A stretch of 64,000 bases of DNA from Massilia sp. PAMC28688 (GCF_019443445.1 NZ_CP080378.1:1116001-1180000); one strand, 5' to 3'; numbered from the stretch's first letter, positions 40,397-49,927 are shown. Notes: generated from the letters alone by a model not told the origin. Translations and numbers: made by a program.

Positions 40397-40995
40397 ACGA
40401 TATCAACGAGCGGCACCGCGTCCGCATGGAACGCAAGAAGGCCATCATCGACGCCAAGATCGCAGCGGCGGACAAGGACATTGGCATCATCATTGTCAAC
40501 ACCGGCAACGGCAAAGGCAAAAGTTCGAGCGGCTTCGGGATGGTGGTCCGCGCCATGGGCCACGGCATGAAGGTGGCGGTGGTGCAGTTCATCAAAGGCG
40601 CCATGTCGACTGGCGAAGAAAAATTTTTGCGGCGCTTTCCCGAGGAAGTCAGTTTCCACGCCATGGGCGAAGGCTACACCTGGGAGACCCAGGACCGCGA
40701 ACGCGATATCGCCAAGGCGCAGGAAGCGTGGGCCATGGCAAAAGGATTTCTGCGCGATCCTAGGATCGGACTGGTGCTGTTCGATGAACTGAACATCGCG
40801 CTCAAGTACCGCTACCTGGATGTGGACGCCGTCATTGCGGACCTGCTCGAACGCCCGCCCATGCAGCACGTGGTCATCACGGGCCGCGGCGCGCCGGATG
40901 AACTGATCGAAATTGCGGACACGGTCACGGAAATGAACGTGGTCAAGCACGCGTTCAAGGCCGGTATTGCCGCGCAGGCGGGTACGGAATGGTAG
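40393..40995 (+). CDS. cobO: Corrinoid adenosyltransferase (CobA/CobO family)
   Basis: A 200-residue ATP:co(I)rrinoid adenosyltransferase. The P-loop NTGNGKGKSSSGFG is the family hallmark, and KVAVVQFIKGAMSTGEEKF, LFDELNIALKYRYLD and VVITGRGAPDELIEIAD follow. It attaches the adenosyl group to imported or made corrinoids. It overlaps btuD by 4 bp and cobB by 7 bp. Confidence 0.96.
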   Translation: MNDINERHRVRMERKKAIIDAKIAAADKDIGIIIVNTGNGKGKSSSGFGMVVRAMGHGMKVAVVQFIKGAMSTGEEKFLRRFPEEVSFHAMGEGYTWETQDRERDIAKAQEAWAMAKGFLRDPRIGLVLFDELNIALKYRYLDVDAVIADLLERPPMQHVVITGRGAPDELIEIADTVTEMNVVKHAFKAGIAAQAGTEW

Positions 40996-42293
40996 GCACC
41001 GCATCGGCCCGGGTGCTGCTTGTGTCGGCCGTGGCATCGGGCCAGGGCAAGACCAGTGTGACGGCGGCGCTGGCGCGCAAGCTGGTGCAGCGCGGGCAGC
41101 AGGTACGGGTATTCAAGTGCGGCCCGGACTTTATCGACCCGATGCTGCTCGCGCGTGCCAGCGGCGCGCCGGTGGACTCGCTCGACCTGTGGATGGTGGG
41201 ACTGGCAGAATGCCGCAGCCGCCTGGCCCAGGCCGCCCGCGAGGCAGACGTGATCCTGATCGAAGGCGTCATGGGCCTGTATGACGGCACGCCTTCATCG
41301 GCGGACCTGGCGCGCGAATTCAAGGTGCCGGTAATGGCCGTGATCGATGCATCGGCAATGGCGCAGACGGCGGGCGCGCTGGTGCAAGGCCTGCGCGACT
41401 ATGGCCCGGTTGACATGGCCGGGGTGATTGCAAACCGCATTGCCAGTCCAGGCCACGCAGCCATGGTGGCCGCCTCGCTGCGCGGTATCCCGCTGTTTGG
41501 CACCCTGGGCCGCCAGGACAAGTCGCTCCCCGAGCGCCACCTCGGCCTGGTCATGCCGGCGGAGCAGGACGACATCGAAGCGAGCATCAACGCGCTGGCG
41601 GACGGCTTCGCGTTTGACGATGCTGCGTGGGACAGGCTGGCGCCGATCAGCTTTGAGCTGTCCCACATCGCGTCGCCTGTTGCGCCAATGCTCGAGGGCG
41701 TCACGGTTGCCATCGCGCGCGATGCGGCCTTCGCCTTCCTGTATCCCGCCAACCTGGCGACATTGTCGGCAATGGGGGCGCGGTTGACGTTCTTCTCTCC
41801 CCTTGCGGACGAACCGGTGCCACCGGGCGCCGACGCCGTATGGCTGCCGGGTGGCTATCCCGAGCTGCATGGCGCCGTCCTGTCGCAGGCGCAAAGCTGG
41901 AAGCAGTCAATGGCCGCTGCGCACGCCCGGGGCGTGCCGATCCTGGCCGAATGCGGGGGCATGATGGTGCTTGCCGATTCACTGGTCGACCAGCATGGCG
42001 ACAAGTGGCCAATGGCTGGCCTGCTGCCGGGCCAGGTGGCCATGCAGGAGCGCCTCGCGGGCCTGGGATCGCAGGGCCTGGACACCTTGCACGGCGTCCT
42101 GCGCGGGCACACCTTTCACTATTCGCAGCTGGCGACGTCCGAGCTTCCCGCCTCCCATACATTAAAGCATCCGTCCGGCGCGCAGGGCGAAGCCGTGTAT
42201 CGAAAGGGTTCGCTCACGGCATCGTACTTTCACGCCTATTTCCCTTCCTGCCCCCAGGCTGTCGCGGCGCTGCTGACAGGGAGTTCAGCGTGA
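40989..42293 (+). CDS. cobB: Cobyrinate a,c-diamide synthase
   Basis: A 434-residue amidase. The N-terminal ATPase part has VASGQGKTSVTAALARKL and FKCGPDFIDPMLL, and the C-terminal glutamine-amidotransferase part has ILAECGGMMVL with the nucleophilic cysteine and FHYSQL. It amidates the a and c side chains of the corrin ring. Its presence without any corrin-ring gene nearby is notable. The next gene cobU starts with a GTG overlapping its stop by 4 bp. Confidence 0.93.
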   Translation: MVGTASARVLLVSAVASGQGKTSVTAALARKLVQRGQQVRVFKCGPDFIDPMLLARASGAPVDSLDLWMVGLAECRSRLAQAAREADVILIEGVMGLYDGTPSSADLAREFKVPVMAVIDASAMAQTAGALVQGLRDYGPVDMAGVIANRIASPGHAAMVAASLRGIPLFGTLGRQDKSLPERHLGLVMPAEQDDIEASINALADGFAFDDAAWDRLAPISFELSHIASPVAPMLEGVTVAIARDAAFAFLYPANLATLSAMGARLTFFSPLADEPVPPGADAVWLPGGYPELHGAVLSQAQSWKQSMAAAHARGVPILAECGGMMVLADSLVDQHGDKWPMAGLLPGQVAMQERLAGLGSQGLDTLHGVLRGHTFHYSQLATSELPASHTLKHPSGAQGEAVYRKGSLTASYFHAYFPSCPQAVAALLTGSSA

Positions 42294-42856
42294 CGCTCAC
42301 GCTGGTTCTTGGCGGCGCTCGTTCGGGCAAGAGCGGGTATGCGGAGCACCGCGCGGCCGACACGGGCCGCGAGGTGCTCTATGTCGCCACCGCGCGTGCC
42401 TGCGATGGCGAAATGGCCGGCCGCATCGCACGCCACCGGGCGCAGCGGCCCGCTCACTGGGCCACGGTGGAAGAGCCGGTGCATCTGGGCGATGCACTGG
42501 CCACGCATGCTTCGCCTTCCCGCGTCATCCTGATCGATTGCCTGACCCTGTGGCTGTCCAATGTGCTGTTTGCGGGGAGCGAGCCGTTTCCCGAGGTTGG
42601 CGAGATTGAGCTGCCACATTCGTTTGTCGCCGAGCGGGCGGCATTGCTGTCAGCACTGGCCAGCGCCAAGGGCGATATCATCCTGGTGTCGAACGAGGTA
42701 GGGATGGGCATTGTGCCCATGGGTGCGGCCACGCGCATGTTCATGGATGAAGCCGGGCGCCTCAATCAGGCGCTTGCCGCTGTGTGCGGCGAGGTGGTCT
42801 TTGTCGCCGCAGGTCTGCCTTTGGTATTGAAAGCATCATCATGCTCGCCGGTCTGA
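42290..42856 (+). CDS. cobU: Adenosylcobinamide kinase / guanylyltransferase
   Basis: A 188-residue bifunctional enzyme that phosphorylates adenosylcobinamide and adds GMP. The start is a GTG inside the cobB stop (GTGA); the family begins with TLTLVLGGARSGKSGYAEH, containing the P-loop. The guanylylation region is LIDCLTLWLSNVL, and VSNEVGMGIVPMG is typical. It overlaps cbiB by 16 bp. Confidence 0.95.
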   Translation: MTLTLVLGGARSGKSGYAEHRAADTGREVLYVATARACDGEMAGRIARHRAQRPAHWATVEEPVHLGDALATHASPSRVILIDCLTLWLSNVLFAGSEPFPEVGEIELPHSFVAERAALLSALASAKGDIILVSNEVGMGIVPMGAATRMFMDEAGRLNQALAAVCGEVVFVAAGLPLVLKASSCSPV

Positions 42857-43785
42857 CGATCCCTGATTTGGCGCTGCTCATGCTGTGCGGCGTTGCGCTT
42901 GACTATGCGTTTGGCGAAACGCCGCGCTGGCACCCGCTGGTCGGATTTGGCAAGGTGGCAGCCTGTATCGAGCGCCACGCCAACCGGGGAGCGGGCCGTA
43001 TCGGGCGCGGGATTGCGGCCTGGATGCTGGCAGTCTTGCCCGTCACCGCGCTGGCCTATGCCGCATGCGATATGGCCGGCGCCGCACTGCATGTCCTGCT
43101 GCTCTACGTCTGCCTGGGCCTGCGCAGCCTGCGTGACCACAACCTGCCAATCGCCTGTGCGCTCGCACGCGGCGACGTGGCGCTGGCACGCCGCCTCACC
43201 AGCCGTATCGTCAGCCGCGACACATCCCAGGCGACAGAAGCCGATCTGGCCAAGGCGAGCACCGAGTCCCTGCTGGAAAACGGGAACGATGCCGTCTTTG
43301 GCACCCTGTTCTGGTTTGTCATTGCAGGTGGTCCCGGCGCGGTGCTGTACCGCCTTGCCAATACCCTCGATGCGATGTGGGGCTACCGTTCCAGCCGCTA
43401 CCTGCATTTCGGCCGCGCCGCGGCGCGCCTGGACGATGCGCTCAACTTCATCCCGGCCCGGTTGACGGCTCTCTCCTACGTTTTACTGGCCAATGACCGG
43501 CGCACAGCGTGGCGCTGCTGGCGCGAGCAGGCCCGCGCGTGGCCCAGCCCCAATGGCGGCCCCGTGATGGCGAGCGGCGCCGGTGGCCTGGGCGTGGCGC
43601 TCGGCGGGGCCGCCGTGTACGACGGCATAACTGAGCAGCGCCCGCCGCTGGGAAAGGGCCGGGCCGCGGGCGGACACGATATCGCACGCGCCTGGGAGCT
43701 GGTCCAATCGGCCGCGCTACTGTGGCTGGCCATTGCATGCGCGGCGGGCCTCACGATGTATCTTGTGGGAGCACGGCATGCTTGA
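42841..43785 (+). CDS. cbiB: Adenosylcobinamide-phosphate synthase
   Basis: A 314-residue membrane protein that attaches (R)-1-amino-2-propanol phosphate to adenosylcobyric acid. Key stretches are GETPRWHPLVGFG, ESLLENGNDAVFGTLFWF and LYRLANTLDAMWGYRS. I take the ATG at 42841; the frame opens 19 codons earlier inside cobU. It ends overlapping the decarboxylase gene by 8 bp. Confidence 0.95.
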   Translation: MLAGLTIPDLALLMLCGVALDYAFGETPRWHPLVGFGKVAACIERHANRGAGRIGRGIAAWMLAVLPVTALAYAACDMAGAALHVLLLYVCLGLRSLRDHNLPIACALARGDVALARRLTSRIVSRDTSQATEADLAKASTESLLENGNDAVFGTLFWFVIAGGPGAVLYRLANTLDAMWGYRSSRYLHFGRAAARLDDALNFIPARLTALSYVLLANDRRTAWRCWREQARAWPSPNGGPVMASGAGGLGVALGGAAVYDGITEQRPPLGKGRAAGGHDIARAWELVQSAALLWLAIACAAGLTMYLVGARHA

Positions 43786-44767
43786 ACATGGAGGCAATCT
43801 GCGGCAGGCAGCGGAACGATTCGGGCGTCCGCTGGCCGATTGGATCGACCTGTCGACAGGGCTAAATCCGCATGGCTACCCGGCTCCCGCAGTTGCCGCC
43901 GCGGCCTGGCACCGCCTGCCGGAAAGCGACCCGGCGCTGGTTGCGGCAGCGTGTGCATACTACGGCGCGCCCTGCATGCTGGCCGTGGCCGGAACACAGT
44001 CTGCGATCCAGGCGCTGCCCGCGTTGCGCCCGTCCTCGCGCGTGGTCGTGGCAGCGCCGTCGTATGCGGAGCACGCTCACCACTGGGGCATGCATGGCCA
44101 CACGCTGCGCCAGGTTCCCTATGCCGCCCTGGCGGCGGAGGTGGGCAACTGCGATGTCATGGTCGTATGCAATCCCAACAATCCGACCGGGGCCGTGGTG
44201 CCTCGCACCGAGCTGCTTGAATGGTCGGCGCAGCTGGCAGCGCGCGGCGGCTGGCTGATTGTCGACGAAGCGTTTGCTGATACCCAGCCGGGGATGAGCG
44301 TGTCATCGTGGGCCAGCGAGCCCGGACTGATCGTGCTGCGTTCTATCGGAAAATTCTTCGGTCTGGCCGGGGTGCGCGTGGGCTTCGTGGCTGCGCATGA
44401 AGCCTTGCTGGTGCAGCTGGCCGATGCACTCGGTCCGTGGACCGTCAGCGGTCCGGCGCAGCAGGTTGCCGCGGCGGCCCTGCATGACAGCGCCTGGCAG
44501 CGCGATACGGCCAGGCGCCTGGAGGTGGAAGGCAGGCGCCTGCGGACGATGCTAAGAGAAGCAGGACTGCACTCGCAGGGCACGGCCCTGTTCCAGTGGT
44601 GGCCGGAAGAGCGTGCCGAAGCATGCTGGGAGCACATGGCCAAACGCGGGATCTGGGTTCGGCTGTTCGCACACGCCGCGCGTGGCATCCGTATTGGCTT
44701 GCCCGCAGACGAGGCTGCATGGCGTGCGCTGGAACAGGCATTAAGAGAGTGGAGAAGGATGACATGA
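43778..44767 (+). CDS. cobD: Threonine-phosphate decarboxylase (CobD)
   Basis: A 329-residue PLP enzyme of the aminotransferase fold that makes the aminopropanol phosphate used by CbiB. The motifs are WIDLSTGLNPHGYP, VVCNPNNPTG, VDEAFAD and RSIGKFFGLAGVRVGF, where Lys binds PLP. The ATG at 43778 has GGGAG 6 bp before; the frame is open 15 codons earlier. The stop overlaps the btuF start by 4 bp. Naming differs between pathways (CobC in Pseudomonas). Confidence 0.94.
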   Translation: MLEHGGNLRQAAERFGRPLADWIDLSTGLNPHGYPAPAVAAAAWHRLPESDPALVAAACAYYGAPCMLAVAGTQSAIQALPALRPSSRVVVAAPSYAEHAHHWGMHGHTLRQVPYAALAAEVGNCDVMVVCNPNNPTGAVVPRTELLEWSAQLAARGGWLIVDEAFADTQPGMSVSSWASEPGLIVLRSIGKFFGLAGVRVGFVAAHEALLVQLADALGPWTVSGPAQQVAAAALHDSAWQRDTARRLEVEGRRLRTMLREAGLHSQGTALFQWWPEERAEACWEHMAKRGIWVRLFAHAARGIRIGLPADEAAWRALEQALREWRRMT

Positions 44768-45648
44768 TAAAGATACTGCTGGCGGCAATGACCGCCGCCA
44801 CCGCCCTGCACGCGGGCGCCGCCATCACCGTCATTGATGACGATGGCCGCCCCGTGACGTTGCAAAAGCCGGCGCAGCGCGTCATTGCCATGTCGCCGCA
44901 CGTGACGGAGCTGCTGTATGCGGCCGGCGGCGGCGAAAAAATCGTGGCCGGCGTGGACTACAGCGACTATCCGGAAGCGGCCAGGCGGCTGCCGCGCGTA
45001 GGCAGCAATCGCCTGATCGACATGGAGCGGGTGATTGCGCTCAAGCCGGACCTGATCGTCATCTGGCTGCACGGCAGTTCCGAGCGGCAGATCGAACAGA
45101 TACGCACCCTGGGCATTCCGATGTTCCACAGCGAGCCGAAAAAGCTCGAGGCGATCGCCGACAGCGTGGCGCGCATGGGCAAGCTGATGGGAACCGAGCC
45201 GGTTGCCAACGCTGCTGCCGCCGGCTTGCGCCAGCAGCTCGCGGCGCTGCAGTCGCGCTTCGGCGGGCGCGCGCCGGTGCGGCTGTTCTACCAGGTATGG
45301 GACAAGCCGCTTTACACGCTCAGCGGCGGCCACATCGTCAGCGACGCGATCGGCATATGCGGCGGCGAAAATATCTACGCAAGCCTCAAGGTAACCGCGC
45401 CCATTGTCAGCATCGAGTCGGTACTGGAAGCCGACCCTGAAGTCATTGTCAGTACCGATGAACGCAGCGATGTGGGCGGCGGCGTCGGGATCTGGAAAGA
45501 GTTCACCAGCCTGACTGCCGTCAAACGCGACAACCTGTTTCGCCTCGATGGCAACCTGCTCAATCGCTCGGGGCCACGCATGATTGCGGGCGCTGCCCAA
45601 CTATGTGATCGGCTCGAGCTGGCGCGCCAGCGCAGGAAGGGCAAATGA
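44764..45648 (+). CDS. btuF: Cobalamin-binding periplasmic protein
   Basis: A 294-residue ABC substrate-binding protein. A signal peptide ([19 protein letters not shown]) precedes a helical-backbone class III fold: [40 protein letters not shown], and the late [15 protein letters not shown]. It serves BtuC and BtuD encoded about 5 kb upstream in the same run. It overlaps both neighbours by 4 bp. The size and the [12 protein letters not shown] stretch fit BtuF. Confidence 0.94.
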   Translation: MIKILLAAMTAATALHAGAAITVIDDDGRPVTLQKPAQRVIAMSPHVTELLYAAGGGEKIVAGVDYSDYPEAARRLPRVGSNRLIDMERVIALKPDLIVIWLHGSSERQIEQIRTLGIPMFHSEPKKLEAIADSVARMGKLMGTEPVANAAAAGLRQQLAALQSRFGGRAPVRLFYQVWDKPLYTLSGGHIVSDAIGICGGENIYASLKVTAPIVSIESVLEADPEVIVSTDERSDVGGGVGIWKEFTSLTAVKRDNLFRLDGNLLNRSGPRMIAGAAQLCDRLELARQRRKGK

Positions 45649-47120
45649 TGCCCTTCCCTTTCCACACGCTGATGGTCCAGGGGACGACGTCCGACGCCGG
45701 CAAAAGCACGGTGGTCGCCGCCCTTTGCCGGCTGCTGAAAAACCGGGGCGTGCGCGTGGCCCCGTTCAAGCCGCAGAACATGGCGTTGAACAGCGCAGTG
45801 ACGGCCGATGGCGGCGAGATTGGCCGCGCCCAGGCGCTGCAGGCGATTGCCGCCGGCGTGGCCCCACATACTGACATGAACCCGGTACTGCTCAAGCCTT
45901 CCAGCGACACGGGCGCCCAGGTTGTCATTCACGGAAAAGTACGCGCAGAGATGAATGCGCGCGACTATCACCAGTACAAGACGATTGCGATGGGTGCCGT
46001 GCTGGAATCGTACGGCCGCTTGCGCAGCCAGTACGAATGCGTGATCGTGGAAGGCGCAGGCAGTCCGGCCGAAATCAATCTGCGCGATCGCGATATCGCC
46101 AACATGGGCTTTGCCGAGGCGGTGGATTGTCCGGTGATCCTGGTGGCGGACATCGACCGCGGCGGCGTGTTCGCCCACATCGTGGGCACCTTGGCCTGCC
46201 TGTCGCAGAGCGAACGCGATCGTATCATCGGCTTTGTCATCAATCGCTTTCGCGGTGACATCGCGCTGCTGGAACCCGGCAACGCGTGGCTTGAGCGCCA
46301 GACCGGCAAGCCGGTGCTCGCCGTGCTGCCCTACCTGCAAGGGCTGTTCCTCGATGCGGAGGACGCGGTGCAGCCGGTGCAGGCCTCGCGCGGCGCCTTC
46401 AAGGTGGTGGTGCCGTCGGTGCCCCGCATGAGCAACCATACCGACTTTGATGCACTGCGCGTGCATCCGGACGTGGACCTGAGCTTCGTGCGCCAGGGGG
46501 AAGCCAAGCCGGCCTGCGATCTGCTGATCCTCCCGGGCAGCAAGAACACGCGCGGCGACCTGGCCTGGCTGCTGGAGCAGGGCTGGGGCGACTTCATTGC
46601 GCGCCACCTGCGCTACGGCGGCAAGATCATTGGCATTTGCGGTGGTTTTCAGATGCTGGGCAACACAGTGCGCGATCCCCATGGCGCGGAAGGGGCGCCG
46701 GGTAGCTCGCAGGGACTGGGCCTGCTGGACCTGGAGACCGAGCTGACGCGCGAAAAGCGGCTGGCGCAAGTAAAAGGCATGTGCGCCTTTGCCGAGGCGA
46801 CGGTGGCAGGCTATGAAATCCACATGGGCGTCTCGCATGGCACCGCGCTGGACGTGCCGGCGTTCCTGATCGATGGCCGTCCCGAGGGCGCACTTTCGCA
46901 TGACGGCCAGATACTGGGCAGCTATCTGCATGGCATGTTCGACACCCCGTCCGCCTGCAGTGCGCTGTTGCGCTGGGCCGGTCTTGGGTCCGACACGGTT
47001 GTCGACACCGGCGCGCTGCGTGAACAGAGCCTGGAACGCATTGCGGCGGTAAGCACACCCTTGTATGACGCCTTGTGTGGCGATGCGCATGCGCCACGTT
47101 ACCAGGAAGAGCGTGCCTGA
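45645..47120 (+). CDS. cobQ: Cobyric acid synthase
   Basis: A 491-residue glutamine-dependent amidase that amidates side chains b, d, e and g. The N-terminal part has [19 protein letters not shown] and [20 protein letters not shown], and the amidotransferase part has [11 protein letters not shown] with the active cysteine and the late [19 protein letters not shown] at 45645 or 45648. It is the last gene of the locus, with its start overlapping the btuF stop. Confidence 0.96.
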   Translation: MMPFPFHTLMVQGTTSDAGKSTVVAALCRLLKNRGVRVAPFKPQNMALNSAVTADGGEIGRAQALQAIAAGVAPHTDMNPVLLKPSSDTGAQVVIHGKVRAEMNARDYHQYKTIAMGAVLESYGRLRSQYECVIVEGAGSPAEINLRDRDIANMGFAEAVDCPVILVADIDRGGVFAHIVGTLACLSQSERDRIIGFVINRFRGDIALLEPGNAWLERQTGKPVLAVLPYLQGLFLDAEDAVQPVQASRGAFKVVVPSVPRMSNHTDFDALRVHPDVDLSFVRQGEAKPACDLLILPGSKNTRGDLAWLLEQGWGDFIARHLRYGGKIIGICGGFQMLGNTVRDPHGAEGAPGSSQGLGLLDLETELTREKRLAQVKGMCAFAEATVAGYEIHMGVSHGTALDVPAFLIDGRPEGALSHDGQILGSYLHGMFDTPSACSALLRWAGLGSDTVVDTGALREQSLERIAAVSTPLYDALCGDAHAPRYQEERA

Positions 47121-47366
47121 TTGACACAGTTAGGGTAGTTTCAGCGGCAATGTTGCCTAAATCAGCACATATTTCCGCGTGTGAATTGCCTCACCCGATA
47201 AATACATATATTTTCCTCAGTTCTTTTGCCGGATCGATCCACGACAGTCGGCAGCGTCGTGATCGCACTGGTAAGAGCGGCTCGTTTCGGTCCCTGCGGA
47301 CACGTGAGAGCAATTAGCGGCGCTGGCAGCGCAGGCTATTCCATTTCAACTGAGGAGACTTCATCC
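47121..47366 (+). promoter_or_regulatory. Structured gap upstream of unknown secreted protein
   Basis: This 246-bp gap ends the cobalamin locus and leads the next operon. Stem-loops can be drawn: CGATC-CACGAC with GTCGTG-ATCG (about 47233-47265, a bulged C), GTCC-CTGC-GGAC (about 47291-47302), and GCGCT-GGC-AGCGC (about 47319-47331). TGAGGAGA before the ATG at 47367 is the ribosome site. I do not match it to a known riboswitch. An AT-rich part (about 47190-47220) could hold the promoter. Confidence 0.5.
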
Positions 47367-48092
47367 ATGCCATCAATCTTATCCATGCGCCGTACCCTGC
47401 TCGCAGTCTTGCTGGGCGGCGCGGCGCTCAGCTGCGCCGTGCCCGGCAGTGCGGCCCAGCCAACCGGGGCGGCGAAGCAGGCGGACAAGCACGCCGCAGC
47501 CGAGGCGCTGGCCGCTGCACAACGCGACTTCACGCAATTTGCTGCCTTCCAGCTCAATCAGAAAGGCGGCCTGCCAGACGGCTTTCCGCTGCAAGTGAAG
47601 GACGTGCAGGAACTGAAGCAGGCGAAGGTCAGCTATGGCTTTGCCGTCCACACGGTTGACCCTGCCGACCTGCTGGCCGGCCGCGGCACGATGCGGGCTA
47701 TGGCCAAACCGGTCAATCAATTTCGCTTTGTGATCACTGTGCGCGATCGCGCGGTCGGGCTGGCCACTGTCGAGAAAATAAAGGGCCGCTACGAAACCGT
47801 CGCCTATGGCGCCGCAGTACTGGCCAAAGACCTGGACCTGGCAAGCCGGCAGCACGGTAACGCCGACAAGTCGAACCTGCGCCTGCTGCGCATATACCAG
47901 GCCCGCTCGGACTTCCTGGAAGTGGACAGTGAGGATGGCCGCGGCCGTTTCGCGCCGCTGCACTCGGCGCGCGCATCGCTCCCGCTGCCGGCGGCCATGC
48001 TGGGCCAGCCAAGCAGCAGACTGCTGGATGAAACCGAACTGATGCAACCACTGCGCGCAGTCGTGAAACAGACCATGGCAGCGCCGCTGTAA
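47367..48092 (+). CDS. Secreted protein of unknown function
   Basis: A 241-residue protein I do not recognise. A signal peptide (SMRRTLLAVLLGGAALSCAVPGSAA) precedes an Ala-rich helix (AAAEALAAAQRDFTQFAAFQ), then a mixed domain with YGFAVHTVDPADLLAGRG, FRFVITVRDRAVGLATVEK and FLEVDSEDGRGRFAPLHSARA. The ATG at 47367 has TGAGGAGA before it. It lies 24 bp before the cysteine-protease gene, so the two are probably one operon. It could be a chaperone, inhibitor or anchor for that protease; this is inference only. Confidence 0.8.
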   Translation: MPSILSMRRTLLAVLLGGAALSCAVPGSAAQPTGAAKQADKHAAAEALAAAQRDFTQFAAFQLNQKGGLPDGFPLQVKDVQELKQAKVSYGFAVHTVDPADLLAGRGTMRAMAKPVNQFRFVITVRDRAVGLATVEKIKGRYETVAYGAAVLAKDLDLASRQHGNADKSNLRLLRIYQARSDFLEVDSEDGRGRFAPLHSARASLPLPAAMLGQPSSRLLDETELMQPLRAVVKQTMAAPL

Positions 48093-48116
48093 GCGTCGCA
48101 GAGATAAGGAAAGACT

Positions 48117-48710
48117 ATGAAAATCAATGTCAGGAAAATGATTGTCGGCGCCGGCTTGTTGTTGGCGCTGCCGGCGGCGCTCGCGCAGTGGAAATCCTTG
48201 AGCATTCCGCTCGTCACGCAAGAGCACAGCCAGTGGTGCTGGTCGGCCTCGAGCAAGGCGATCTTGAACTTTTACGGCAAGAATCCCAGCCAATGCCAGA
48301 TCGTGAACTGGGCGTTCGGCCTGAACTACGCCTGCGGCAACAGCAACTTTTACTGGAACAGTTACGCCAATCAGCCGAACAATATGTACGGCAGCAATGG
48401 CAGCGTGCAAAACATCCTGTATGCGTGGGGTGTGCCGAATACTGCCTATGCTACTGCATCGTCGTGGTCCAGCGTGGTCTACGACATCAATGCCAACCGC
48501 CCGTTCGTCATTCGCTATGGCTGGACCAACGGCGGCGGCCACATCATGGTGGGACGCGGCTATCAGACCTATAACGGTGTGAACTACATCCAGATCATGA
48601 ATCCCTGGCCGGGCGAGGGACAGACCTGGCGCACGTACAGCTCGGCCGTGTACGCGTCCGATCATCGCTGGACGCACACGCAGCGGATGAACATCAGCCG
48701 GGCATACTGA
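48117..48710 (+). CDS. Secreted papain-like cysteine protease (peptidase C39/C70-like)
   Basis: A 197-residue protein with a signal peptide ending LPAALA. The mature start QWKSLSIPLVTQEHSQWCWSAS puts the predicted catalytic cysteine at residue 41. Histidine 142 in NGGGHIMVGRGY and Asn162 in IMNPWPGEG complete the triad. This pattern (QxWCWSA, GGHxxVxxGY, NPWxG) is that of AvrRpt2-like papain-fold proteases. It has RBS GATAAGGA before the ATG and shares an operon with the unknown protein just upstream. The target is unknown. Confidence 0.88.
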   Translation: MKINVRKMIVGAGLLLALPAALAQWKSLSIPLVTQEHSQWCWSASSKAILNFYGKNPSQCQIVNWAFGLNYACGNSNFYWNSYANQPNNMYGSNGSVQNILYAWGVPNTAYATASSWSSVVYDINANRPFVIRYGWTNGGGHIMVGRGYQTYNGVNYIQIMNPWPGEGQTWRTYSSAVYASDHRWTHTQRMNISRAY

Positions 48711-48744
48711 CCGGCGCTGCCGGTTGGCGATCACCGGCGAAAAA

Positions 48745-48780
48745 AAACCGCCGGCGGGGCACACTGCCCCCCGGCGGTTT
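48745..48780. terminator. Terminator between cysteine-protease and OmpA-family genes
   Basis: AAACCGCCGGCGGGG and CCCCCGGCGGTTT (allowing one mismatch) form a GC-rich stem with A- and T-rich ends. It can serve both converging genes. Confidence 0.88.
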
Positions 48781-48799
48781 GTTTCAGGTCTGGCGTGAA

Positions 48800-49927
48800 T
48801 TATCTGGTGCGGGTGCCGACCACTTCCACTGTCACACGGCGATTGCGGGCCCGGCCTTCTTCTGTCGTGTTATCCGCCACGGCCTGGCTTTCGCCCTTGC
48901 CTTCGGTGTAGACACGCGACGAATCAATGCCTTTGGTCACAATGTAAGCCTTCACTGCCTCGGCGCGGCGCTGCGACAGCTTCTGGTTGTAAGCGTCGGA
49001 ACCGATGGAATCAGTATGGCCCACGGTCACCATGACTTCCGTGTTCATGCCCTGCAGCTTCATAAGCAGCTCATCGAGCGCGGCTTTGCCGGCCGGCTTG
49101 ACGATGGACTTGTCGAAGTCAAACAGCGCTTCCGCGGCGAATGACACTTTTTCCGACACAGGCTGGGGCGCGACCGGCGGCTGGGTTTGTACCACGACGA
49201 CAGGCGCCACCGGCTCCACAGGGGGAGGCGTATAGGCCAGCGGCGCGGCGGCCGGACGGCCAAACTTCCAGACCAGGCCCACGCTGGCCATGTCGACATC
49301 GCCGCGATTACCCACCGCATCGTTCACCCGGTAGCGTTCGTACTCGCCACGTAAGGCCAGCGCTTCGCTGAATTTATATTCCATACCCAGGCCGAGCTTT
49401 GGGCCGACCTTGCTCTGCTTTGCGTGCGGAGCAGTTACGGCGTTAAGGCGGTTGCCGCTGAAGTCCGTCCGGGCGCGGGTGTAGGCAGCGCCGACGCGGC
49501 CGATGATGGACAGGCGTTCCGACAGAGGCAGCTGGCCGACCAGGTCGAGATTTACCCCACTGAACGCGGCTTTCGCGCCCAGGCGGCCATCGCTGGTAAC
49601 AGCGTCATAGCTGAACCGGCCCAAGTCATAATAGCCGGCTTCCAGTGCCAGGTAACGGTTGAGCTGTTTGCCGATGAATACCTTGTAGGCTGGGCTATCT
49701 TTTTCATCCCCGGCAAACGAGACAATGGCCGAGCCATTGGCGCGCAAGGCACTTTCGATGCTGGCCTGGTCGATGGTGGCACGGGTGGCACCGATGCCGG
49801 CGCCGGCGTACCAGGCGTGGTTGGCCCAGTCGGGATTGACGAACGGTTCTGCTGCTTTCACAGGCTGGCTGGCGAGCATCGCACAGCCGATGACGCTCAG
49901 GGCGCCGAATTGTTGAGCTAATTTCAT
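48800..49927 (-). CDS. OmpA-family outer-membrane protein
   Basis: A 375-residue protein. A signal peptide (AMLASQPVKA) precedes an eight-stranded OmpA-like barrel (HAWYAGAGIGATRA, LALRGEYERYRV), a proline-rich hinge (PPPVEPVAPVV, PPVAPQPV), and a C-terminal OmpA peptidoglycan-binding domain with FDFDKSIVKPAGK, VTVGHTDSIGSDAYNQKLSQ and RRAEAV, ending RNRRVTVEVVG. The layout is complete. It links the outer membrane to peptidoglycan. Confidence 0.94.
   Translation of the reverse strand: MKLAQQFGALSVIGCAMLASQPVKAAEPFVNPDWANHAWYAGAGIGATRATIDQASIESALRANGSAIVSFAGDEKDSPAYKVFIGKQLNRYLALEAGYYDLGRFSYDAVTSDGRLGAKAAFSGVNLDLVGQLPLSERLSIIGRVGAAYTRARTDFSGNRLNAVTAPHAKQSKVGPKLGLGMEYKFSEALALRGEYERYRVNDAVGNRGDVDMASVGLVWKFGRPAAAPLAYTPPPVEPVAPVVVVQTQPPVAPQPVSEKVSFAAEALFDFDKSIVKPAGKAALDELLMKLQGMNTEVMVTVGHTDSIGSDAYNQKLSQRRAEAVKAYIVTKGIDSSRVYTEGKGESQAVADNTTEEGRARNRRVTVEVVGTRTR

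Noticed and set aside
47230..47335. Cyclic-di-GMP or other known riboswitch before the unknown secreted protein
   Set aside because: Stem-loops are present but I do not find the conserved core bases of any class I know, so I report only a structured leader.
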